Of a stretch of DNA of 24,787 nt, positions 1-9,100 are shown one piece after another (positions within the stretch are counted from its first letter, which is position 1; each line of letters opens with the position of its first letter). This DNA comes from Fragilaria crotonensis (lineage: Eukaryota > Bacillariophyta > Fragilariophyceae > Fragilariales > Fragilariaceae): NCBI GenBank assembly GCA_022925895.1, contig JAKSYS010000795.1:1-24787 (forward strand), read 5' to 3'. The position numbers and the translations under genes are program-made. Below the pieces are notes generated by a model that ran no database searches, was not told the origin of the DNA, and worked only from the letters and a program-made list of their open reading frames with translations.

Positions 1-67
1 GGCGGCGCAGTACCCAGCAACGACAGCGGCCGGGGGACAATGGCAAAGCTCACCGTACTGCGCCGCC
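1..67. repeat. 13-bp perfect inverted repeat (potential hairpin)
   Basis: GGCGGCGCAGTAC at 1-13 is exactly the reverse complement of GTACTGCGCCGCC at 55-67, with a 41-base loop. It sits just upstream of the first gag-like reading frame. The left arm touches the window edge, so the stem may be longer than seen. Confidence 0.6.
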
Positions 68-73
68 CCTGAG

Positions 74-1720
74 ATGGCGACCGAGTTGAATGTACCGAAG
101 TTGCAGTTGATCCCAACAACGTGGGCCCTGTATTTCATAGGGATGCTGTTGCCCGAGGCAGCACTCAGGACCATGCAGCAGTTGGTAGCAGGTTTGGAGA
201 CGGAGCAACTCAAGGTGCAGATGGCCCCATTGGTGAATTGGTGTCTCGTGGCATGTGTGCGGAGCGGCAGGCGCTCCAGCGCCGGAGCATGATGGATATC
301 CGGTGGGTGACACCGGTTCTGGCAGGAGATCGGCAAGTGGTACGATGGATGAGTGCGAGGCTGGCAGCCTATCGCTCACCCACGGCCGCAACCCCTGTGT
401 TGGGGCATGCTATCCCTCCGCCAGGTCCACTCGCAGCAGCGCTGGCCGGACCTACAGCCGGTACGGTTGCCGCGGGCGCCAAGGAAACAAAGGAGTACTC
501 GCCATATGAGAAGAACCGTATTCGGTTGGGGTGCGGACTTGTCCTAGGACATTACGCCGAGGCCGACTTCCCACCCATCTACGCAATGATGCTTGTTGAG
601 GGCGGACACTGCCGAAGGTGGAGGCCGTGCTCCAGAACTTCCTAACGCCGACGGTTGACGAGCTTGATCCAGTAAAAATCTACGTTTCACCTGAATTGGT
701 ACGCGACGTCAAGGAGCTGCGCTACGGGTATGACAATGACCTGTCATTCGAGAATTGCCATCGTGGCATCTCCCGTTCTGCGTCATGGCGGTCACGGTAG
801 AGAATCAAGCAAAGCGGCGCCGGCTGCAGGAAAGAGCCGAGAGAGCAACATTTCTGTCCACGACGGATGTACAAATCATGGAAGAGGAACCGGGGCAGTG
901 CCCTACCACCTATCATGGCGCGAGTTACTGCGACGGTACATCAAGTTGCTAGATACACTGTTCTTGCCAACGTGCGCTCACGCAATCGAAGTGGGGCTCT
1001 ATTCCAAGAGCTGGGCGGATGGTACAAGTATACGAGTCCCTTGCTCCAGCCATGGTGGTCGAGTTGCTTTGGCATTTTTATCGATGCCAGAGCATTCTTC
1101 TCGGACACCGGGCCAGAGCCTACGAAGTCGGAACTTGCCCTGGTCCGGTATTGGGTAAAGACGTGCTCGCCCAAAACGTCGGTGAACTGTCCTGTGGCAC
1201 GACTGCTCGGCGGGGAGTTGCAACCCCGACGGTGGCATCGGGTCATACGTCCGGCGGAGGGTCGACGGCCGATTCGTCCGTCTCGACGCTGGGAGCGTCC
1301 TACATGTCTCCGGCCGCGGCATCGCGATCTGTTAGTGGACGGATGCATGTCAATCCAACGGCAATTCCTGAGATTGTGGCAATTATGGGCCCATTCAAGC
1401 AGAGGAAACCGGGTGTGGGCATGCGCGAACTCATGCGTGTCGAGAAGCAAGCCTTCAACCCGATGCTGTTGGGGCCACGAGGAACATGCATGGACTATAT
1501 GTATATGGGAGAATGTGTCAACGCCGCATGCACATACAACCATTCACCACCAGAAGGAATAACAGCCTCGCCGGCGTTAGTGGCACGACTTAAGAAGTTG
1601 ACGGACAGCAACCTACAAAAGGCTGACATGGGGAGGGACAGACATCATGGTCTCCTGACAGGACGGCAACTACTAGCAGGAAGCAAGCTTTGGTATACCC
1701 ACCTAGTAGTGCCATGTTAA
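74..1720 (+). pseudogene. Gag-like ORF1 of the DIRS/Ngaro-like element, frameshifted, CCCH zinc finger
   Basis: Protein-like sequence runs through successive frames: about 74-262, 265-600, 600-765, 770-930, 895-1010 and 1019-1720, so at least five frame changes. The last segment holds a CCCH zinc finger at 1487-1543 (CMDYMYMGECVNAACTYNH, spacing C-x8-C-x4-C-x3-H), preceded by a Ser/Thr/Gly-rich linker. By position, ahead of reverse transcriptase, it is taken as the element's gag-like nucleic-acid-binding protein; the CCCH finger would bind RNA. The ATG at 74 is a possible start, but the true start could be upstream because the element's left end is outside the window. Overlapping minus-strand ORFs (for example 941-1543) look like shadows. 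Confidence 0.6.
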
Positions 1721-3240
1721 CGACTGCTCTGTTCCCTCCTCCGCACATCAAACACATGCCGCCCCAGGAGGGCGGCGCAAACATACTCGTCAACAACCAT
1801 GTTACGCCGACGAAACGTGCCCTCATGGACCAAACCGCTGTTACTGTATCAAGGAAACTGCCGGAGGGACCCGTTGCAACCGCGCAAGGTGAGTACCGCC
1901 GACGCAGCTTGATGCGACCCGCACAGTGGATATTGGGAGGCACCCATTTATGGCAACATTGGAGCAATGGGCGACGGAGTTCCGGTGGACTGTGGCGACC
2001 CGTGGACAATGGAGGCAATCAAACTGGCAGTGGAGCGAGGGCCCCACAGCAGTGCATTGACACCGAGGCCAGAGCACTCATTGCCGACGAAGTAGATTAC
2101 CAGGTACAGGCAGGCTTCACGGAAATCATGGAGTGGACGGCGGTACAAAGTTGGCACCGCGGAACCTGAAAGTGTCCCCTTTAGCTGTTATCCCTCGTGA
2201 ATCGACGCGGCCGTCTGCTCCTGGACCTATCATTCCCAGTCCACTGGTATCCGTCCGATCGCCCGAAGAAACGAATACGACAAACAGACGGGCGACTTGT
2301 CCAACCCGCGGTGAATTCCACCACAACGTCACTGTCGCCCCAGCAGCCGGTCAAGGAATTGGGACAAGTTTTTTCGCGCCTCTTGGATTTTCTTGCTGCC
2401 GTACCCCTGCAGGAAATAATTCACCTTGCCAAGATTGACTTGTCAGACGGATTCTGGCGGATGCTGGTGGACGCAGACGACAAATGGCACTTCGCGTACG
2501 TACTCCCGGGGAGTCCGACCGACCCTATCCGTCTTGTCATACCACATGCTTTGCAGATGGGCTGGACAGAGAGCCCAGGATATTTTTGCGCAACGACGGA
2601 GACGGGACGCGATGTGATACAGTCCCTCCTGGCGGATAATGAAGATCTACCTGTCCACGCAATGGAAACCTTCATGACCCCAGCGTTCCCAGCACGCCGG
2701 CAGGACAAAAATGACAAGTCGGTGTGGCAGATGACGGCCGTGTACGTGGACGATTACATTTTGGCAGCCGTCGAAGATGCGTCGGGCACCTTGCTCTCGC
2801 GCATCGGACGTGCTGCCCTCCACACTATCCATGCAATCTTCCCGCCTCCTGACAAGTCCGGCCATATTGGCGGAAAGGACCCGATCTCTCAGAAGAAATT
2901 AGAGGCTCATGATGCTCGGTGGGCGCCTGAAAAGGTGATCCTGGGGTTTACTGTCGATGGGGCCGCCCGCACCGTGCGGCTCCCTGCCACAAAAGCAGAT
3001 GCCATTGCGCTGGCGACTCGACGCCTCCTCGCCAAGAAACGTGTGGCCCTGAAGACATTCCAATCGGTTGTCGGGCAACTGCGCAATGCGGCCGGATACT
3101 ACCTGCGGCTCGTTCCTTGCTCCCATCAATCGCGCCCTCCGTGGCAATCCTGACCTGGTAGCTCTGGGGCGGCCAATAGCGAATTACGAGCAACTCTCCT
3201 GGACCTACGTGCATTGATCCTGGACCTGGGCCGGCGTCCA
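1690..3240 (+). pseudogene. Reverse transcriptase of the DIRS/Ngaro-like element
   Basis: The longest open segment, 2197-3153 (318 codons, opening at GTG rather than ATG), contains the RT fingers/palm motifs: KIDLSDGFWRM (motif A, catalytic Asp codon 2437-2439), LQMGWTESPGYFC (motif B region), and VYVDDYILAA (motif C, Asp-Asp codons 2749-2754). The catalytic aspartates are therefore intact. Upstream, related sequence continues in two other frames (about 1690-2190), including an acidic helical stretch around 2050-2140, with a frame change near 2196. Downstream the reading moves frame again near 3119 and ends in a stop at about 3215 before the RNase H region. The enzyme would copy element RNA into DNA. 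The segment is recognisable, but the ORF as a whole is broken. Confidence 0.85.
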
Positions 3241-3257
3241 CACACGTCCATGAGCTC

Positions 3258-3760
3258 GTGACCCGACCAGCGGCCTACTATGGTTATTGTGACGCAAGTG
3301 CATTTGGCGCCGGTGGTGTTTGGTTCAGTGGCGCGTCCTCGCTCCGCCCCCATGTCTGGCGAGTCCAGTGGCCGGCTGACATCACAAAGGCCGTGGTATC
3401 CTCGGCCAACCGTGACGGGCATGTGACCAACTCCGATTTGGAGATGGCGGCGATTGTCTTGCATTTCAATATCTTAGAAACCATTGTGCCGTCCCTGCGC
3501 CACCAAACGGTTGTCCTCTCACCGAGTGGCATGGGCAACTACAATGGCAACTAAATCAGCGAAATCCGAGGCCGCCCACCGCCTGCTCCGCGGCCTTGCC
3601 ATGCGCCAGCGTGCCCTCGAAGCTGGTCCCTTCACGTCCTCCACATTGCCGGCAAGACCAATGTGCTGGCGGATATTGCATCTCGTGTGCTCCCCAATTG
3701 CCTGGATGCTGATTTTCTCACCCATTTTAATCTCCTTTTCCCCTAACACCAAAGCACACA
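3258..3760 (+). pseudogene. RNase H domain of the DIRS/Ngaro-like element, damaged
   Basis: The segment 3258-3554 encodes YCDASAFGAGGVW, which carries the first catalytic Asp in the usual D-A-S-x-x-G-x-G context, then VTNSDLEMAAIVLHFN, which carries the catalytic Glu. The third conserved stretch (normally S-D-N-x-P/A before VAWATTMATKS) is disrupted near 3515-3530: the reading frame changes and the aspartate is not visible in either frame. A further frame change near 3625 leads to HIAGKTNVLADIASRV (about 3645-3690), the usual RNase H C-terminal signature in this class. RNase H would remove template RNA. This copy should be inactive as read. Confidence 0.75.
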
Positions 3761-4830
3761 TCTTGGCTGCGTGCTTTCCCGATGCCAGACCAACTGTCCA
3801 ACGTGATTTTGACCTTGCGGGGGCAGCGCTTGCTACTGCCACGGTGGACGACGCCGCCCGAGCGGCCAGCTGGCGATGGTGGGCCCGTTACTGCAACGAA
3901 TGCCGCCTTGACCCCTGGCTGTCCGGGTGTCCCATTACCGTTCAGCAACAACTGTTCATGGGCTTTGCCGCCCGGGTTCGAACTGGATACTTTGGGGTTG
4001 GTCGGCAGGTTACACCAGACTGTCGAAAAGCCATCCGTCACGTGGCACAGGCCCGCGTGCTGGCTGGACTTATCCCCGACGAACCTCCGGCCGACCCGAC
4101 CTCGACCTTGCCTTCATCACCTCCTCCGATCCTACAAGAACGACGACCCTGCTCCACGACCCCAACTGGCACTCCCTGTGAAATTGAAGCCGCTGCGGCC
4201 CCAGGCTTTGCACCCGATGCCGACGCGTTCGCAGCCACCGTTGCGGACCTCATCATCCTTGCGTTTTTCTCCTTCGGGTGGGCGAATATACCCTCCCGGC
4301 CGCCCATGTCCGCACACGCACAGTTCAATTTCGGGTATGCGACATAAAGTTCTGGGATGGCCAGACGATTTTGCCTCACACCTCCGACCCCGCCGTCTTG
4401 GCAGCCGCTACCTCCGTGACCCTTACCATTGACAACCAGAAGAATGGCCAACGGGGCCAAACACTGCACCATGAGGCAGTCCCCGGTCGTTCTGCCCCGT
4501 CAAAGCCGCGGCCCGCCGAGTATCGTACATAATCCGTCAGCTTCAATTGCCGCCATATACCACCAGCACCGTGCACCGGAACCAGCACGTATGTGCATCT
4601 GATATCTTGTCTGCCGTCCGTCTTGGCGCCCGCCGTGCTAATTTGTCCGCGTGTGGCTATAACTGCAGCGCGTCGGCGCCCACTCCCTGCGCGTCCGCGC
4701 CGCTGTGGCTCAGGTCACTCGACCGAGGCCATCATGAAATACGGGCGGTGGAAATCCACCACGTTTTTAACCTACATTCACACAGATTGCAATCATCAGC
4801 CGCGGAGCGCGCAAAATGCGCAGTCCCATT
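3724..4830 (+). pseudogene. Tyrosine recombinase of the DIRS/Ngaro-like element, frameshifted
   Basis: An N-terminal core-binding-type helical region reads at about 3780-4090 (WRWWARYCNECR, GFAARVRTGYFG). The catalytic domain is spread over three frames: LRVGEYT with the first catalytic Arg codon at 4275-4277; VTLTIDNQKNGQRGQT near 4417-4465; HSLR (H codon 4681-4683, R codon 4690-4692); then, after a frame change, KYGRWKSTTFLTYIH with the nucleophile Tyr codon at 4773-4775. Known: the tyrosine recombinase tetrad is R, HxxR and Y, with a His/Trp between. All can be located, so the domain call is firm, but no single ORF joins them. In DIRS-order elements this enzyme inserts a circular DNA copy without making a target-site duplication. 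Confidence 0.8.
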
Positions 4831-5148
4831 GCCTTTCACAATGTGGCGGCTAACGCCGCGCCACTCACGGACTACCACAACAGACATTATGGCAGTTTTT
4901 CCCTTCTTTCCCGGGTCCACGGGGGTTTTTCCCAAATGTACTGTATTGTTGGTCGGCGACTCAACCAGCGCTGACTGAGTCGACCGGTGATACTCCCTGC
5001 GCTATCGGCCTCCGCCTCACGCTCAATGGAGTTGAAAGCCCGCCTCGGCGGCGGGCGACCTCTCGAGGGGTGGTGGGGGTCCAGGTAACGAGGGCAGATC
5101 CAAATGAGAACGGCTGGAGCAAGGTTGGCCGGCCCTGGTACCGGTGGG
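4831..5148 (+). other. Noncoding 3' tail of the DIRS/Ngaro-like element before the B1 repeat
   Basis: Between the tyrosine codon region and the first terminal repeat I see no convincing ORF in either direction. The longer open frames are shadows without family-like motifs. The stretch is C/G-rich with runs of C, T and G. Confidence 0.4.
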
Positions 5149-5373
5149 GAAATGCATTGGGAGCAGGAGGTCCTAGGAGCGTCACTGCGTTCCGTGGATA
5201 GCCTAATTCAAATAGTTTTTTCCTTCGGCCATCGCAAGTCTGGACCTGTAGCAACAGCCTAGGTGCCAACAAGCGGAGAGTACTTTCCGGACAAGTAGTG
5301 TGCCAACACCCTACGGTACCTGCTCCCAAGGAATTCGTGAAGGCCGTCGTACAGCGGCCTATCTCCGATAGGC
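5149..5373 (+). repeat. Terminal direct repeat, copy B1
   Basis: This 225-bp block starts GAAATGCATTGGG and ends CTCCGATAGGC. It is repeated in the same orientation at 5598-5821 with only one T-run length difference (T6 versus T5) and one A/G substitution (GCAAGTC versus GCGAGTC). It is read as B1 of a split direct repeat. Confidence 0.9.
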
Positions 5374-5597
5374 CACGCGCACGACACACCCAAACGAACG
5401 GACGACCCACCTACCACTGACGCAAGAATGAGCGATGTCCTCTGATCCTGTCAACTGCCAGAAGTACAGGATCAGAAACGTGACTAGGTCATTCTCGCAG
5501 AAAGGTTTGCAAGTCACGAAGAGTGCTCACTGTTCTGTTGATCAAGCAATTTCAATCAGCCCACCCCTCGCCTCAGAGATTTTAGACCCCCGCCCCA
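5374..5597 (+). repeat. Spacer between B1 and B2 (candidate A2 of the split direct repeat)
   Basis: These 224 bp separate the two B copies. In Ngaro-type elements this unit equals the A1 sequence at the element's left end; no match exists elsewhere in this window, consistent with A1 being upstream of base 1. It contains a perfect 10-bp inverted repeat, CTGATCCTGT (5442-5451) and ACAGGATCAG (5466-5475), with a 14-base loop. Confidence 0.5.
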
Positions 5598-5821
5598 GAA
5601 ATGCATTGGGAGCAGGAGGTCCTAGGAGCGTCACTGCGTTCCGTGGATAGCCTAATTCAAATAGTTTTTCCTTCGGCCATCGCGAGTCTGGACCTGTAGC
5701 AACAGCCTAGGTGCCAACAAGCGGAGAGTACTTTCCGGACAAGTAGTGTGCCAACACCCTACGGTACCTGCTCCCAAGGAATTCGTGAAGGCCGTCGTAC
5801 AGCGGCCTATCTCCGATAGGC
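5598..5821 (+). repeat. Terminal direct repeat, copy B2 (element right end)
   Basis: Second copy of the 225-bp block, 224 bp long and about 99% identical to 5149-5373. The identity stops abruptly after GATAGGC. The sequence beyond (CAATTGCC...) is unrelated to that following B1, so 5821 is the likely right boundary of the element. Confidence 0.85.
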
Positions 5822-6133
5822 AATTGCCCCTGAGATGTATCATACGGTAGGTATTCGTCACAAATTTTGTGTGCAAGTACTACCGGACGTAGTCGAACTG
5901 GATAGCAACCAGCAACCTGTACAATAACCGATTCAAGCCGTTCCCTCGCAACGTGCATCTCGCATCTCGCAACATCATTGCAGCGACCTTCTGCACAAGA
6001 TCCTCATTGTGTTGTAGGGGAGCACTCGGATTACTCCATTTCTGAATTGGAGTTGTATCAGTTGTATTGTGTACTACTAGGTGGAAGGTACTCACTACTC
6101 TCTCAGTAGGTGTCTGATTGACGGTGTATACTA
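5822..6133. other. Spacer / presumed 5' flank of the kinesin-like gene
   Basis: 312 bases between the retroelement end and the first ATG of the kinesin-like gene. No ORF with recognisable content and no clear TATA box. Any promoter or 5' UTR for the gene should lie here, unless the retroelement has displaced it. Confidence 0.3.
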
Positions 6134-9100
6134 ATGGAACTGAATTCAATGACGCGCCATCTTTATCAGCAAGATGAACAGCAGCCACTGCCCACCTCTT
6201 CCTTTCCTCTGGAACAATCACAACAATCATCAACCACACGAACGACAATTGGAAACCCCACGAATGACGACTGTGACGACACATTCTCATTGCAATTGCC
6301 TTCCAATGATTTGAATTCTTCCATTTCAACACCGGAACGAAAAAGTGACTCAACAACACCTCTTGTCAGTAGTCGCAGTGATGGCCGTTATCGTCGTCAT
6401 CGGAATGTAACATCCTTGATTCGTGTCATTCCCGCCCCTCCCAACAACAACCAACAATCCTGCGTCTTTCCCATGCTTCCACCGACAACAACAACCACAA
6501 CGACAAATGCAAATGCAGGATTACCCTCGACCCAATCATCGCCATTTTTTGACCCGAACATGTCTATAGACGATGTATTGCAATCCCCGGAACAAACATA
6601 TCCTGGGAGAGCAAAGAGCTCGTCTACTGCCGGTAGTAGTGGAGTTTTGGGTTCAAAGGCACTTTTTAATGATGAGGATTCCATAGGCCAGCACGACACC
6701 GATCATGCTGCCGACGACAACAATGCCGGATTGATTTTAGTCACACCAAATGCGATTGGGAAACACATTCGAGCACACATCACAGTAGAAACAGCACGGC
6801 TGGTATCACAAGTGGCAAATTTAGGAACGGAGGATTGGTTGCGACTTTACAATACATTTACAGCAGTTGAATGGAATGCAACGACTCCATATGCGGACAC
6901 TAAGGGAGATCATGATGCTACTACTGCAACGGACAGTATTTATTTGAAACAAGTGGCTACTGAAATGGCAACCGCGATAAAAATATCCTTTACGGAGCCG
7001 CAGAATGTAAAGCACCATGGTGTAGTTTTGAGTATAGGCATGGCCGATCCCAATGTCATGCTGACATTCTTCCGTGAAGCACACAAGTCCTTGCGGCTCG
7101 ACGACAATCAAGTTTGTACGCTTTCGTGCTGGAGATTACCAACGACAAGACGCTGGTCGATCTGGCGGCGAATAAGTCGAATGTGACACACAAGTTGCCA
7201 CTTCTGCTACATCATCCAGACCAGCACGGTGCCGTGGTCAAGAATCTGACGCAATCACCACTTGATTCCGACAATGTAGAATTCTTGTTGCGCCAGGGTC
7301 TGCGGAGTCACAGTCCAGTCGGTGCCATTGTAGCCACCTTGACGGTGTGGCCAAGCGCGGTGGACATGGAGCTGAATCGACTATCAAAATGCCAATACTT
7401 GCAATTTGTGCATTTGCCATCGTCAGATGTTGCCTCAACAACAACGAAAATTGATCGAAGTACGATATCATTGCGTCAATCACTTTCAGCGCTCGGTACT
7501 ATTCTCCGACACTTGGTGTCGCAGCACGATAGTCCCTGTTCGTTTCGGGATGGGACACTCACTAAAGTACTGCAACGCTCCCTGGAGCCAACATCTACTC
7601 GTGTGCTTGTGATGGGCACTGTGTCGTCGGATATTGTTTTTTTCGAACGAACTGCGCACACTCTGAATTACATACAACAATTATTTGGCATATCGACCGC
7701 CGCATCGCCCTTTCAACCATCCTCCAGCAGCATGGAATCGCTCGACTGCATACCGAGCGATTTAGCCAAACATCCAGCCTTTTTGCAATCCTACGTGTCG
7801 GATCCACGCCAGCGGATTGCTGAATTGGAGCGAAAAGTCAACCAGCTAGTTTCGCCACAGCCAAAAGCGTCAACTCCTACACAGGAAGCAATTCTGTCGG
7901 ATGACGACGATGACTCTCCCTATCGGCCCACCAATTACATGGATTTGGATCCTCTTATATTTCAATCGGATTACTTCAAGGATCCCGAAGAGAAAAAAGC
8001 AGAGAGTGTCCATTCACCAGTCAAGAGCAATGCACCTCGAGAGCTGAAAAATGCTCCGCTATCACCAAATGGAGAAGATGACAAATTTGACGATGTGGAT
8101 GACTGGTATCGTGCCGATCCACTGTACGCCTTGACTCAGGAGTTCACATCATCCATGCAACTCTCCTCGCCACGGGCCGCCGAGTCGCTGCGATCGTTGG
8201 AGTATTCGTATGGGGAAAAATCGCTGAAACTGCAACGACAACAACATCAAATTTCCTCGCCATCGGCCGTCGAGTCGATGCAATCATTGGATTATTCTCA
8301 TGAGGAACTATTACTGACACTGCAACCACAAGAGCAACGACTCTCCTCGCCACGCCCCGCCGAGTCGCTGCGAACGTTGGGGTATTCTCATGAGGAATTA
8401 TCGCTGATAATGCAGAAACAACGGCAACAGCTGGAAAGGTTGGAAGACTCGCTATACCGACCCGACAATTCCATCTTTGGGGATAGGGGAGAGTCATCTT
8501 GTGACGAAGAACTGCTGGCAGAAGGAGAATCGCTGGTCGATGATCTAATAGGCGTAAATACCGACTATGAGGTGAAAGACAAGGCCTTCATAGTCTCCAA
8601 GAACAGCTCCAAAAGGAACGACGATTCTAGGGTCCCACCACAGCCCGCCGAGAGTACCTCAAACACCCACAATATCCGTCCCATTCTTAATGATAATGCT
8701 GATCGTGCCTGGCGCCCGACGCCCTATCGGATGGATTCGAAACTGTCAGGCATGACAACCGATAGCGACGATCTGGAAGAAACGTTGGACGGTGAGACGT
8801 CATTTGCGGTTGATGATCAATCTGTGAATGATGCATCAGACGTTGATAAATCTGACGTTGAAATACCACGCAACAACTTGAATGATGTTGTCCATGAGGA
8901 TATAGTGTTGGAATTTAATCGTTCCTTAGAGTCTTCAAGATTGGACGCGCCAGGTATCATTCTCGAGGGCAGGACATTTGAAGTCGCCAGGCTAGACCCA
9001 AACGAGGATCTGTTGGTAGACACATCTGCCTGGGATACTCCCGAGAGTAACTCAAAATCCAGGACTGCAAGTATGCGTCGAAATATCACTGCACAACCCA

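Larger units (their letters stand above)
1..5821 (+). mobile_element. Decayed tyrosine-recombinase retrotransposon (DIRS/Ngaro-like), 5' end outside window
   Basis: Seen: in order, a gag-like region with a CCCH finger, a reverse transcriptase with YVDD, an RNase H segment, a tyrosine recombinase with recognisable R, HxxR and Y catalytic positions, then a noncoding tail. In the tail a 225-bp sequence occurs twice in direct orientation (5149-5373 and 5598-5821) around a 224-bp spacer. Known: DIRS-order retroelements of the Ngaro/PAT type lack DDE integrase, use a tyrosine recombinase, and carry split direct repeats arranged A1-ORFs-B1-A2-B2. Inferred: the tail is B1-A2-B2, and the matching A1 should lie upstream of base 1. 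All ORFs are interrupted by several frameshifts, so this copy appears inactive unless many of the indels are sequence errors. Confidence 0.8.

Noticed and set aside
941-1543. 200-codon minus-strand ORF in the left element
   Set aside because: It overlaps the plus-strand gag-like frames with the CCCH finger and has no family-like features.
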